A DNA stretch of 64,000 nt from positions 22,501 through 86,500 of the forward strand of contig JBAHVR010000224.1 in NCBI GenBank assembly GCA_036898135.1, read 5' to 3'. The stretch comes from Oncomelania hupensis. Its lineage: Eukaryota > Mollusca > Gastropoda > Littorinimorpha > Pomatiopsidae. The position numbers and the translations under genes are program-made. The notes under the pieces were generated by a model, which worked only from the letters and a program-made list of their open reading frames with translations, had not been told where the DNA came from and searched no databases. Shown here in pieces: positions 36,409-48,090 of the stretch (positions are counted from its first letter, which is position 1; the number at the start of each line of letters is the position of its first letter).

Positions 36409-37046
36409 TGTTACGTTGAAACGCGAATGATAGTATGGCTGAAGCGTGTACGATAGATCTAATCGTTTCGTTTTGCAAAGTATTCAATAATGGAGTTTAT
36501 TTACCTTTGATTTGAGTTTGCATTGTTGTTAGGAGAGGCTTTGTATAACGTGAATAATTTTCGTTAGTCGATATTGTTGTAGAATCTTCTGGATCGGCTT
36601 GTTTACTATCGATCGAAGATTCGGGATAATTGTAGAAATTTGAAGGAACGATCCGGAAGGAGAAGAAATGTGTAATGACGTAAGCCAGTGATGACGATCT
36701 TTTATTCGATTGGTGGCAGTGCGTCATTTCTACATTGTTCGAAATTCTTCCGGAAGAGAGAGAGGTTATTTAATCGTGTGCCGAGATTGTTGTTGAGAGA
36801 GTAAAGTTGTTGATAGTGATTTGGAGAGTTGCTGTGAAAGTTGTTGAGTTGAATTGAGAATTGTATGCAGTGGTTGATGTGTGCTGAATAAAAGTGGAAA
36901 ACTTCATACGTCGACTTTGTGACTTGTATGCTGTTTGGACGGGCTGTGTGAATAAACGAATCTGAGTTACACAACTATCAGGAATTCAAGCATCGGGGCT
37001 GAATCAGATACTGATAGAAAACACCAACATCAAACAGAGTGTAACA
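36409..37046 (+). repeat. 5' LTR
   Basis: It starts TGTTACGTTGAAACGCG and ends AAACAGAGTGTAACA. AATAAA at about 36887 and 36952 are polyadenylation candidates. It is immediately followed by the primer-binding-site candidate. Confidence 0.95.
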
Positions 37047-37596
37047 TTTTGGGGGCCAAGCCGGGATTCACGCCATAGCCAAGGGTTCAACTGCTACAAC
37101 AAGCGAGTCAACGTTACGAGAGGCAGTCATCGAGGGTAGCCGCCAACAAGTTGCGTCGAGAGGGGCCAACATACTGGGACTACATCACCGATAGATTCGG
37201 GTTGACTGCAAGGGCGTGTAGTCGCTGAAGAGTTGCTTCGTGAGCGAACAACAGATCGGGACTACGTAGCTGCCGTAAGACTACGTCGAGGGACAGTCTC
37301 GGAGCTACATCGCCAGTGTTACAGAGAGCGGCGAGCGGACGTCGCGTATACTTCAGCACAGGAGGGTATACATCAACACCAGCGTGGTGCAGCGTCGCAT
37401 ACGACGAGGACAGCGGGGCCTGCGTCAGCGAAGGCGACTAGTGACAAGCATCAGCGCTACTGCAGAAAGCGTGCTGTTCTAGAACAGGTCTAGAAAGGTA
37501 CAGCACAGTCAAGAACTTTCCAGAAAAAAGAACTCTACAGTCAAGAACTTTCTAGAAAAAGAACTTTCCAGAAAAGAACTTTCCAGAAGCATCAAG

Positions 37597-40029
37597 ATGG
37601 CTGACTTCTGGCAGAGAGGGGTTGAACTAAATCTAAAAGGCAAACAGCTGACGGAGTACGTCAAGTCTCAAGAGAGAATATGGCGCGAAGAAAAAGAAAT
37701 AGAATTAGAACAGAAGCGTCTAGAAATTGAACAGCAGCGGCAAGAAAAAGACAGAGAATTCGAGCTGAAGCGTCTTGAGTTCCAGCTAGAAATGGCGCGT
37801 ATCCAGCAACAGCAGAATGCGCCACAAGTTATCAGTGACAACACGGCTCCAAAATTGCCAGCTTTCGTCGACGGGAAGGACCAGATCGACAGCTATCTGG
37901 CGAGATTCGAAAGGTTCGCCGAAAGCTCCAATTGGCAACCTCGAGACTGGGCGATTCGACTGAGTGCACTTCTGACGGGGCAAGCCCTCGAAGTTTACAC
38001 CAGACTGTCGAACGATGACGCCAAAAACTACGACGTCTTGAAAGAGGCCCTGTTGCAGTGCTACAACTTTACAGAGAAGGGCTACCGTAAACGCTTCCGT
38101 GAATGCCGGCCTAAGTCAGACGAGACGCCAAAGCAGTTTGTGGAGCGCCTGTCGTCATATCTACACAAGTGGGTGGAGTTATCAGGCGAAATGAAGTCTT
38201 ACGACAGTCTCCATGACCTGATTGTGAAAGAACAATTTCTCAATGCCTGTCACAAGGACCTAGCGACCTACTTAGAAGAACAAAAGCTGCAGACGCTTAA
38301 AGATGTGACTGAGGCTGCTGAAAGATATCTCATCGCTCATGGGAAAACCCTGGGGCTACCCAGCGCGACGAAACATTTTCAGAAGACTGCAAACCATGGG
38401 AACCAGGTCCAAGGGAGCCAGACGAGCCAGAGACAGACGGACTCCACGCCTCCTCCCAGGGAAGGGCACTCAAGAGGCTGTTTTATCTGCAACGCTACAG
38501 ACCACAGAGCTGCCAGCTGCCCTCAAAGCAGAAATAGCGGACAGCGGAGCAGTACGGACAATGCAGCGGCGGGCAACCGGCAGAGGCGGTTCTCCAATCA
38601 ACGGCAAAACAGTAGATCTGACCATCAAGTGTGCGGCGGGAGCGTCATTCTTCCGAGTGAGACCAAGCGCACAGCTACCCCTGCGGACGTGCAAGAGTGC
38701 ATGACTGATGGCCAACTTCTCCTTGCCAACGGAAAATCCATCCCCGTCGTCGCCAGCGCAGCTGTGACCGTCCAGAACATGCCTGTTTCCAAGGGACGCG
38801 TCGGAAATCATGAAGTGACTGTTCTAAGAGACTCTGGCTGCAGTGGGGTCATCGTCAGAGAAGACCTAATCGCTAAAGAACAGTTCACTGGCGATTCTAA
38901 ATGGACACTCATGGCCGACAGCAAATGTGTGAAAGCGCCAGTTGCAAAAATTCATGTCAACACCCCTTTCTACATAGGCGAAGTCGAAGCGGTTTGCCTG
39001 AAGAAGCCGCTGTATGATTTGATGATCGGGAATATCGACGGCGCGAGACGACCCGACGACCCCGATCCAGAGTGGAGTCCTGCCTCAACCCAACGCGTCG
39101 AAGTTGTGGAGGAGGATCCATTGCCGTTTCCCGATGGAGACCTTACAGAGCTGCTACGGGACAATGTGGTTACTCCGGCTCAGCCCTGCCGACCAGAGAT
39201 CGTCAGTGCTGTTACTACCAGGGCCCAGGCCAAGCGAGACAAGGTGTCTACACCACTGAAGGTCGCCGACAACTCCAAAGCTGTCATCGTGGACAGAGAT
39301 AAGCTGATCCAGCTCCAGGAAGCTGATAGCACTTTAAACAAGTACAGGAACCGCCAAGACCACGTGACCAAAGGCAGTGGTACGGTCTATTTTGAGGTGA
39401 AGGCCAAGATCCTGTACCGAATCTTCCAGCACCCGAGGGTCAACGGAGGGAAACCACTACGTCAAGTCTTGGTACCGTTACCCCTAAGGCGCCAGGTGAT
39501 GGAAGTAGCGCATGACTCAATCATGGGAGGTCACCTAGGTATCAAGAAGACGTCAGACCGAATCCAGGCGGTATTCTACTGGCCAGGACTTCATGCGGAC
39601 GTCAGCCGTTTCTGCCGATCATGTGACATTTGCCAGAAGACCATACCTCGAGGAAGGGTCCCGAAAGTGCCTATGCAGAGGATGCCTCTGATCGACCGAC
39701 CTTTCAAGAGGGTGGCCTTAGACTTAATCGGCGAAATAAGACCTCCGAGTGAAGAAGGTCATCGATGGGTACTGACTTTAGTGGACTATGCGACTCGGTA
39801 CCCAGAAGCAGTGCCACTGAAGAAGATTGACACTGAAACTGTAGCAGAGGCACTGGTGGACATGTTCAGTAGGCTTGGAGTGCCTGAAGAAATTCTGACA
39901 GACCTCGGGACGCAGTTCGTCTCTGACTGCATGAAGGAGGTCAACCGACTGCTGAGCATCCGGCATTTGACTACGACACCCTACCATCAATGTGCAACGG
40001 GCTCGTCGAGAAGTTCAATGCTACGCTGA
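37597..40029 (+). CDS. Gag-protease-integrase polyprotein of the Gmr1-like element (frameshifted end)
   Basis: The frame has 810 codons from ATG in good context (AAGATGG). Residues about 25-70 are a charged coiled coil (REEKEIELEQKRLEIEQQRQ), and about 80-245 form the capsid-like region (YLARFERFAE, EALLQCYNF, RKRFRECRP). A CCHC knuckle (CFICNATDHRAASC) lies at about 294. An aspartic-protease motif VLRDSGCSGVIV lies at about 409, with LYDLMIGN as its C-terminal flap partner. The integrase follows directly: an H2C2 zinc finger (H-x6-H and CRSCDIC, about 637-676), and catalytic Asp in VALDLIGE (about 708) and ILTDLGTQF (about 769). The second motif has DLG where DQG or DNG is usual. The frame is lost after TTTPYH; the last dozen residues are out of frame. 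Confidence 0.9.
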   Translation: MADFWQRGVELNLKGKQLTEYVKSQERIWREEKEIELEQKRLEIEQQRQEKDREFELKRLEFQLEMARIQQQQNAPQVISDNTAPKLPAFVDGKDQIDSYLARFERFAESSNWQPRDWAIRLSALLTGQALEVYTRLSNDDAKNYDVLKEALLQCYNFTEKGYRKRFRECRPKSDETPKQFVERLSSYLHKWVELSGEMKSYDSLHDLIVKEQFLNACHKDLATYLEEQKLQTLKDVTEAAERYLIAHGKTLGLPSATKHFQKTANHGNQVQGSQTSQRQTDSTPPPREGHSRGCFICNATDHRAASCPQSRNSGQRSSTDNAAAGNRQRRFSNQRQNSRSDHQVCGGSVILPSETKRTATPADVQECMTDGQLLLANGKSIPVVASAAVTVQNMPVSKGRVGNHEVTVLRDSGCSGVIVREDLIAKEQFTGDSKWTLMADSKCVKAPVAKIHVNTPFYIGEVEAVCLKKPLYDLMIGNIDGARRPDDPDPEWSPASTQRVEVVEEDPLPFPDGDLTELLRDNVVTPAQPCRPEIVSAVTTRAQAKRDKVSTPLKVADNSKAVIVDRDKLIQLQEADSTLNKYRNRQDHVTKGSGTVYFEVKAKILYRIFQHPRVNGGKPLRQVLVPLPLRRQVMEVAHDSIMGGHLGIKKTSDRIQAVFYWPGLHADVSRFCRSCDICQKTIPRGRVPKVPMQRMPLIDRPFKRVALDLIGEIRPPSEEGHRWVLTLVDYATRYPEAVPLKKIDTETVAEALVDMFSRLGVPEEILTDLGTQFVSDCMKEVNRLLSIRHLTTTPYHQCATGSSRSSMLR

Positions 40030-41102
40030 AGTCCACCTTGAAGAAACTGTGCAGCGAGCAGCCCAGACAATGGCATCGCTACATCAACGCCCTACTTTTC
40101 GCCTACAGAGAAGTACCGCAGGAGTCCACCGGCTTTTCTCCGTTCGAGCTGCTGTACGGAAGAACCATCCGAGGGCCGATGCACATCCTAAAAGAACTGT
40201 GGACGAAAGAAGTGGACACCCCAGAGGTGAAGAACAGCTACCAGTACGTGTTTGAGCTACGGGAGAAGCTGGAGCAGACTCTCGAGATAGCCAGAGAAAA
40301 CCTGAAGAAGTCCCAGGACTGTGGAAAGCACTACTATGACCGTAGGGCTGTGAACAGGAAGTTCAAACCTGGCAACAAAGTGCTGGTGCTGCTACCTACC
40401 GATCATAATAAGTTGCTGATGCAGTGGAAGGGCCCGTACGAAGTGGAGACCGTGGTGGGAATCAACGACTACAAGGTGAAGGTCGGCCAGCATTCCAAAA
40501 TATACCACGCCAACCTCCTTAAGCTGTACGTGGAGAGGCCGCCAGAGACTGTACATGCAGCAACAGCAGCTGTGACTGACGACAGCTTTGACGGTGAAGA
40601 ACTGTTGGAACTGGGAGACTTCCACAGCAAAGAAGACATCAATGATGTTAAGCTAGGACCGAGCTTGACGGAAGGTCAAAAGTTGGAGTTCAAGGACCTT
40701 ATGGGCGAGTTTCCCCATAACTTAAATGATGTCCCAGGCTCTACGACTTTAGTCGAACATGAAGTCCACACCCAGACCTGGAAGGAGCATCTGCAGACCT
40801 TGAGGGAGCCGTTCCACCGTCCCGCAGAAGCCGACCTGACCGTGAGACCCAGCAAATGCATCCTGGGAGCTGACAACGTCGACTGCGTCGGACATCCGAT
40901 GGAAGAAGGAGACAACGGAGGACGCACTGATTCCAGGGGAGCCCACGTGATCATCGTCTTTGACCCTGGGCCGATGACGACCGCAATGACGAGGGCGTCG
41001 ATTCCTTGCGAACGAAAGAATATTGACTGTGTGGACGAACTAAGAATATTGGTAATGACAGACTTGAAAATGAAAAACGTTGACTGGGTAAATGATCTGT
41101 GA
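39990..41102 (+). CDS. Integrase C-terminus and reverse transcriptase edges (second frame)
   Basis: This frame takes over where the upstream one breaks. It supplies the third catalytic residue (Glu in NGLVEKFNATL), placed about 35 residues after the second Asp. It continues with AYREVPQESTGFSPFELLYG, WTKE and the GPY/F-type module (MQWKGPYEVETVVG, YHANLLKLY). After about residue 225 it reads LTEGQKLEFKDLMGEFP and VPGSTTLVEHEVHT, the usual start of RT. It then jumps to TWKEHLQTLREPFHR and LTVRPSKCILGA, which normally lie after the YxDD box. The palm and catalytic aspartates are therefore deleted and RNase H is not recognisable. The first Met is internal to integrase and is not an initiator. 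Confidence 0.85.
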   Translation: MCNGLVEKFNATLKSTLKKLCSEQPRQWHRYINALLFAYREVPQESTGFSPFELLYGRTIRGPMHILKELWTKEVDTPEVKNSYQYVFELREKLEQTLEIARENLKKSQDCGKHYYDRRAVNRKFKPGNKVLVLLPTDHNKLLMQWKGPYEVETVVGINDYKVKVGQHSKIYHANLLKLYVERPPETVHAATAAVTDDSFDGEELLELGDFHSKEDINDVKLGPSLTEGQKLEFKDLMGEFPHNLNDVPGSTTLVEHEVHTQTWKEHLQTLREPFHRPAEADLTVRPSKCILGADNVDCVGHPMEEGDNGGRTDSRGAHVIIVFDPGPMTTAMTRASIPCERKNIDCVDELRILVMTDLKMKNVDWVNDL

Positions 41103-41282
41103 ACATTGACAGTATCCAGAAAGACTTGCAGATGAGAAACTTTGAATCTGTGTGAATGAACTGAGAACATTGACAGTGTTCGGACAGACTGAAGTAAGTT
41201 TTAATTCTGTACTTTGTTTGTGCATTACGTTTCAACGTTGTTGAAAGAAATTAGGTAAATTTCTTCTTGAGTGGGGGGGTTA

Positions 41283-41920
41283 TGTTACGTTGAAACGCGA
41301 ATGATAGTATGGCTGAAGCGTGTACGATAGATCTAATCGTTTCGTTTTGCAAAGTATTCAATAATGGAGTTTATTTACCTTTGATTTGAGTTTGCATTGT
41401 TGTTAGGAGAGGCTTTGTATAACGTGAATAATTTTCGTTAGTCGATATTGTTGTAGAATCTTCTGGATCGGCTTGTTTACTATCGATCGAAGATTCGGGA
41501 TAATTGTAGAAATTTGAAGGAACGATCCGGAAGGAGAAGAAATGTGTAATGACGTAAGCCAGTGATGACGATCTTTTATTCGATTGGTGGCAGTGCGTCA
41601 TTTCTACATTGTTCGAAATTCTTCCGGAAGAGAGAGAGGTTATTTAATCGTGTGCCGAGATTGTTGTTGAGAGAGTAAAGTTGTTGATAGTGATTTGGAG
41701 AGTTGCTGTGAAAGTTGTTGAGTTGAATTGAGAATTGTATGCAGTGGTTGATGTGTGCTGAATAAAAGTGGAAAACTTCATACGTCGACTATGTGACTTG
41801 TATGCTGTTTGGACGGGCTGTGTGAATAAACGAATCTGAGTTACACAACTATCAGGAATTCAAGCATCGGGGCTGAATCAGATACTGATAGAAAACACCA
41901 ACATCAAACAGAGTGTAACA
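41283..41920 (+). repeat. 3' LTR
   Basis: It has the same length as the 5' LTR and, by eye, the same sequence apart from one base. It is preceded by the G-rich polypurine tract and followed by ACCAG. Confidence 0.95.
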
Positions 41921-41925
41921 ACCAG

Positions 41926-44371
41926 GGCATTTCTGACTTCGTAATTGGCGTTAATTACCAATAAAAATAGTTATAATTACGGAACATTTTCCCCTTAATT
42001 ACTTCAGATGCTTATAATTAAAGCAAATAATTATCTCCATAATTACTTCAATAGCTTAGAACTAAAAGTAATATAATTATCTAGAATAACTTGCAGCAAA
42101 TCCTTCATTTGGGACGCTCTTCTTAACTCTCTGTTAAAAATGGCTCACCCGTCTAAGATGAGAGAGATAATAACATCTTTCAGCTTTTCAAGGTCAAAAT
42201 GTTATCAAAGTTTTCCAAGGTCACTCCGTTCTCTGGTACTGCCTTCACCAATGGTAAACCTTAACTAGTCCTTATCGACGAAACTCACAACACGCGCACT
42301 GAGCCTTACTGCGTGACCTCCTCCTCCTCTTCATCATTCGAAGAAGAAGAGGAGGAAGAAGAGGAGGAAGAAGAAGAAGAAGAAGAAGAAGAAGAAGAAG
42401 AAGAAGAAGAGGAGGAGGAGGAGGAGGAGGAGGAGGAAAGAAGAAGAAGAAGAAGAAGTACACACATGCACGCCCATTCCCCCCCCCTCCTCTCCCACAC
42501 CACACAACTACCAATACCATGAAACCGAACTGACAAAAGATGCGTTCAAACTCGCATTGAGAGCCTCAGAACTGTAGCAGGTACCGTGTACTGGCGCCAC
42601 AACGCAGATGGAGGATAACCCAAAAACAATAACAGCGCAGATACGGTTTCCCGCTCCCTGCGACTCGATACCCCCTGACGACGACAGGCACACATTAAAT
42701 AAGCATGAAAAACAGCGAACCGGCAGTCTACTTTGAAGTCGTAAAACCGTAGACATTTAATGTTTCTTTTAGCGGAATCTTTAAGAGGGTGACACGCCAA
42801 ATGGCGCATACAAATGCACATGATGCGTGGAGAAACACTGTCTCGCCCTCACCAAATGATACAAGCAGCGGGGCTGAGATTAGACGAAGCCTTCTCCATT
42901 TCTCAAGTCTCAGCTGCTGCTACTGCTACTACTACTACTACTGCTTCTACTACTACTATTACTGCTACTACTACTACTGCAGCAGCTGCTGCTTTTACTA
43001 TATCTATCTGTTTATCTGTTAATGTTGGGTATGCTTGTGCGAGTGTGTGTGGTTGTGCATACATGTGTGTATTTGTGTATGTAGGTATGCGTGCGTGTGT
43101 GTAAGAGAGAGAGAGAGAAAGAGTGAGAGAGAAAAAGAGTGAGAGAGAGAAAGAGAGAGAGATGTTAAATCTAAAACATTCTGCCATTGTCCAACACCAA
43201 ATAATATTCCGATTGTTGTATCTATTACATGTCAATTGACGAAATAAATTCCTGTTATCCTGCTACTCATAATACTTTCTAGTTCCCCTCCTCCTTTCAT
43301 CCTCAGCACAGAATACCGTAACACTTCCTTCTTCGCCTTCTTCTCCTCTTTTTCCTCATCAGCACAGAGTACCGCAACTGTACGCTACCAGAGTAGGCTT
43401 ACCAAGATAGCCCAACAAGAAGTCACACAGTACGCATTAACTTGCAATAAGTCCTACCAGTCGTAGGTGAAAAACTTGTTGAACCTTAAAGCGCTCGGAC
43501 CATGAAGACGGCCATAAAAACTGTAATGGCGCCAAGGACTCATCAAGACCGTCTCTGGTCAGGCTCAGGCACCTACATGAACCATACACTACATGAACCC
43601 CCAACGCTTTTTCTGCCATTCACAGTGGTCTTTTGAACTACGCCATGGCCAGGTGAAAAACTCCCGTTTACTTGGGTCCCTTACCTTGCTTTACATTTCG
43701 CAGCACTTGCGCTGAACCATAGCTGAGAACTATTTGGAGGGGTAAAGCGGTATTAAAGTCCTGAAAGAAAGAAAGACGCAGGCAGACAGACAGAAATAAA
43801 GAAAAAGGGACGGACAAACCTACAGACAGACAGAACGTTATACAACATTAAAATGACGAAATGATGTCTTGCAGATGTCCTATACTTTAGAGAAATCAAA
43901 GAGTCAATGAATGTACATTGAAGTTTAATTTCCCCACCCGCCATTGGCGATACGGCAGACAGGGATAACCATCCCAGAAAGAGAGGATAGTGACCTAAAT
44001 CAACTCTATACCAACAAAGCAATGAAAGGAAAGCAATGTAAGGAACAAAGAAGGAAAGAAAGAAAATAAGGAACAAAATAAATAAGGAACAAAGAAAGAA
44101 AGAAAGAAAGAAAGTAGTAAAAGTTCTTTAAAATGACAAAAATTGACGCCTTGCAAATGCCAATCACTTTAACATTGTTCAAGGATCGTCAAAATATGGT
44201 TCCATAAACAATGCGCGAATCTAACATCTGTTAAAGACTGGAATTCACGCAGTTAGAATCTTCTACAATACCTGTGCAACCAGAGAACCATGTTAGGCTA
44301 GCAAAATCAAACAGAAGTTAGCAATAGCATTAAGGAAAACGTGAAGTATGTTTGAAAAAAAGTCTTGTTTT
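41926..44371. other. No gene; triplet microsatellites
   Basis: (GAA/GAG)n lies at about 42341-42460, a CTA/CTG-rich triplet run at 42912-43002, GT-rich sequence at 43030-43100 and (GA)n at 43105-43163. Poly-Glu and poly-Ser frames are repeat translations. Confidence 0.8.
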
Positions 44372-44376
44372 GTCAC

Positions 44377-45914
44377 TGTCACGTGGGGTTTATGGGCTCT
44401 GCACAATGGAATTATGGACCCTCACGTTTATTCGGTGGGAACTGCTAGTACGTCACCCTATGAATTACTTTAATAAATTTATTTGTTTAGCTCGTTCTGT
44501 GTTAAGGTTGGGGTACAGAGATAGATAGAAAAATGGTAAAAGAATACTGTCACACTAGCTTTCACCCGGCTATGAATCATATGTAGTCCAGCCACTTGAT
44601 AACAGTTAAAATCACACATTTATTTCTTCTACTCTATACAAGATTCTCTAAGTACTAATCTAACTTAAAAAGTCTCTTTCAATGCAAATAGTTCGATCGC
44701 TGATAGTCTAGGCAGCTGTTATATCTTCATCGGGCACTTGCTATTATATTTCATGTAGATTTGGACTACTGTGGTCCGTTTTACAGTTTCTGAAGAGTTG
44801 GACTACTGTGGTCCGTTCTACAGTTTCTGAAGAGTTTAAGTGCACCTTCGTTTTTGCACTTAACTGCTAGATGGTGCGTGCGAAGTCCTTCTGTGAGGTA
44901 GCTTCTGGTCCACCTGTGTAGTTGTGTAGTTGGGGTCCCTTGCCACGCTGTGGGGTCTGACAGGGTGTTTTTCCGGGTAGCTCTGTCCGACTTGTGCGGT
45001 AGAGGCTCCTCAACCAACTAGTCGTTTCTGTGGCGTGGGGTGCACAGGATAGCTCGGGATAGCTCGGGATAGCTCGCCTGCTCGTCTGTAATATAAGAGA
45101 CGAAATTCTGCACAACCCTGAATAATCGGTTTGTGCAGAGCGTCTCACTGAAAGCCAAAGTAGCCCTCAGTGATAGCTCCACATCTCTATACATAAGCGA
45201 CGAACATTCTGCTACTTCCGGGGTCCACTGGAATCTCAACTCTAAATTCCTATACATACATAAATATCAATCGTGTCTAACTATACACATACCGAATTAA
45301 TAATATTATAAACATTCAGTGGTACAGCCACTGGTCTGCAAACATACATATAAGTTAAACAACAGTGGTTCCGTATGGTATGCAACATGGCGGCGCAACC
45401 GGTCGTGTTTCGCCTCGTGGTAGGCTCTTCCACGTGGTACGGCAAATTCGGATTAACAATTCACATTTATGCATAGCAAATTCTTCAAACATAATTTCAA
45501 CAATAATATAAATATATCACGATGAAACAGAAGGGTGTTCATTTACCTGTTTGACAAGTTCAGGCCCGTGATGACTTGAGAGAATGCTAAGATTCTAAAG
45601 TCCTGCTTCCTGGTCTATGAGTGAAGAGATTTCTCTAGCTGTGGAGATGTTGACTCTTCCTCGTCTCACACACGACTGATTCAAACTGTCTTAGGTTTTG
45701 ACACATCAGAACTGCTCTACCCGCTTGGCTGAGCTCTCATTGGTTAAAAACGGTCAGATTCAAAGCTCAAGTGCTGACTCACTACGCAGCGTGGGTCGGG
45801 CTCGCGGTGTGTACTTTAATTGCTGCTGTGTAATCTACTGACTCTCTACTGTTACAAAGACTACACATGGCTAAACAGTCGATAGGCAGAGTTAAAACTA
45901 GCCAGTTCGTGACA
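44377..45914 (-). mobile_element. Solo LTR, family E copy 2
   Basis: This 1538 bp copy has termini TGTCACG and CGTGACA and a perfect 5 bp duplication GTCAC (44372-44376 and 45915-45919). Reversed, it aligns with 49495-50999 (shared TGAGACGCTCTGCACA, GACGAGCAGGC, AAATAAATGTGTGATTTT). It has its own 40 bp internal tandem duplication (44765-44840) and a triplicated GGATAGCTCG near 45050-45078. Confidence 0.85.
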
Positions 45915-45919
45915 GTCAC

Positions 45920-47854
45920 ATGAGAGCCAGGGTTGGCACACTAAAATAGCGTCAACGATGAATTTCATTTTACACAGACAGTTACCTTTGCCATTGGCAG
46001 ATTATAATGGCATCGAGTATTTAATGTCCTTTTTCTCCCCTGGCACAGAACTGAACATGTTGATAACTCATAAAACTACTGAAAAGTGTGTTCGTTTAAA
46101 AAGCAGAGAAACGAGCACGAGAATCAACTTTGGCAGATTACAATCGCGTAGAGTTTAACATTTCCTTTTCTCGCAGAAAGATGCTAAAGCTGGGTCTAAA
46201 GGTCCTTACAGGCTTTGAGGTGAAGGGGCGGCAGGAGCTCATCAGTAAGTCATAAGGCTGCAACCCCATGGGGGTCCTAAAGGCACGGACTGTCAGCGCA
46301 GCCTGAGATACGTCAGCGATGTGGCGCCAGTCCGCCACATCCTCAAATCCCTAGTCCGTACCTCACACGGTCTGCGACTGCCAGCCATTTGCAGCAAATG
46401 TACAAGAAACCTAATACAATACCGCAAAACTTTCTACAAATGTATTATGGACCAAATTCTGCCATGTTGAAAGAGAACGTGAAATTAACAGCAGTGAGTA
46501 CAAAGAGGCAAAATAATAAAAAAAAATTATTATAAAAAAAATAATAATAATCATCATCATCATTATCATCATAACCATCATCATCATCATCTTCTTCTTC
46601 TTTATCATCCTCCTCCTCCTCAACATCATCGTCGTCATATCGTCATCATCACCATCATCACAATTTTAGCGTGTGTTCCCCGAAATACGTGCCTATTGCA
46701 ATATTACAAATAAATAATTAAATTTATTTTATAAGTCATCGTCTAACTCTAAAACCTCTAAAGTCCCTCATATCCCCATACAAATTCTTTCATTCATAAA
46801 CATCAACCCCTCTCCCCCACCTCTACCGTCTTCCATATTCCATAAACATCAGCCCGTCACCCTATTTCATTACCCCTTGCTAGGCCTGCTTCAAGCCTCT
46901 TGGTTTGAAGGCTCGTCTTCATCATCCAGTGATGCATGCATGTATGTCAGCGCGGAAAAAATGGTCAATCAGCGCAAGACGGCACATCAAAGGCGGTTCT
47001 AACGCGGCGCAGGCCTCGGGATATAAAACACACGCGCGCTGTAATAGGTGCTGGCAGTTAACAAAGCGAGGGCCATGTATATCTAAAAACAGTTCAAAGG
47101 CCAGGGTCAGACAAGCAGTCAGCCATGAAAAGAGGCATTCTCTCACGGTCCAAGGAAGTCATTGGGAAGGGTATGACAGGGTGTGTGAAGGGAGTAAAGG
47201 GGTGGGGGTGGGATGAATAATGGGGGTAGGTGGGAGGTGAGTGAAGGGAATGAGGGGTGTGTGAAGGGGTGAGTAGACGTGCAAAACCACACGCGCACAC
47301 TACCCCTCTCCCCCCCCCCCCCCCCCCCCTTATAGCAAAAAGCTTAAGGAATTGCCGTATAATCAAACTCTAATGCAGGAGTTGAATCGTTCAATACTAT
47401 ATCAGTATTGGATGCCCAGAGCACTACAACGCCAAAAGTCGTATTACCAAAAGTGCAAGCAAAGTTCATAGGAAATAACGGCATGGTAACCACCCCGAGG
47501 CGAAAGAAATGCAACCCTTCTTTTTAAATTCTGCGAACTCCCTCCTTTGTCAACTCCTGGTTGTTTTGGGTGATGGCGTTCTAGGGAGATAAAATACAAT
47601 ACTGACTCAGTCAGATCCGACCAGACAGACAGACAGACACACCAACACTCTTTTAATTCCTTTCCCATCCTTCCCATTGCCCTCCTATATCTCCTATTCT
47701 CTGGAGACGGATTTTAAGACCAGCAATAACTTCAAGCCAAGAAAGGAGAAATCTTTTCGACAAGCCCGACTAAATCTGGTTCCCTCGTTTAAATGGAGTT
47801 CATAGAATTCTGCAAATGACTACCACGTTGATAATGGCCGCAATAAATGCGAAC
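45920..47854. other. No gene recognised; simple repeats
   Basis: ATC/TTC-rich triplet sequence lies at 46545-46660 and a C tract at 47310-47330. Nothing protein-like was seen on either strand. Confidence 0.5.
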
Positions 47855-48027
47855 CATAACCATAGCTGCCAACCTTCCAAAGTTAAAAAGAGTAACATGT
47901 GGGGATGGGGTCCGGGAGGGGGGTATGCCCCCCTCCCGAATAGCGGGATTCAGGGGGCTGCGCCCCCTGAAGCTGAAGCCTTTTTTGCAATCTGAAAGGC
48001 ACATTTCTCATCTCCTGAAAGGAAAAC

Positions 48028-48090
<63 letters not shown>

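Larger units (their letters stand above)
36409..41920 (+). mobile_element. Gmr1-like Ty3/gypsy LTR retrotransposon, internally deleted
   Basis: This 5512 bp insertion has 638 bp LTRs (36409-37046 and 41283-41920) beginning TGTTAC and ending GTAACA. By eye they differ at one base (36917 T, 41791 A). It is flanked by the perfect 5 bp duplication ACCAG (36404-36408 and 41921-41925). A primer-binding-site candidate starts TGGGGGCCAAGCC at 37050; the purine tract GAGTGGGGGGGT lies at 41269-41280. Order inside: gag, zinc knuckle, protease, integrase, then only the two edges of RT. Integrase before RT is the Ty1/copia-like order known for the Gmr1 group of Ty3/gypsy elements. Confidence 0.92.

Noticed and set aside
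36497..36727. 76-residue minus-strand frame, identical at 41371-41601
   Set aside because: The identity exists because both lie in the LTR pair, so repetition is not evidence of coding.
37233..37493. Separate small gene upstream of gag
   Set aside because: It lies in the retroelement leader between the 5' LTR and gag; the sequence is Arg/Ala-rich with no known leader-protein similarity.
42272..42536. Poly-Leu, poly-Ser and poly-Glu frames
   Set aside because: These are translations of a (GAA/GAG)n microsatellite. The same applies to frames at 1262-1459, 16850-17065, 28062-28265 and 54690-55046.
47917..47972. Bacterial-type terminator hairpins
   Set aside because: There is no bacterial context; they are subterminal hairpins of a TIR element.
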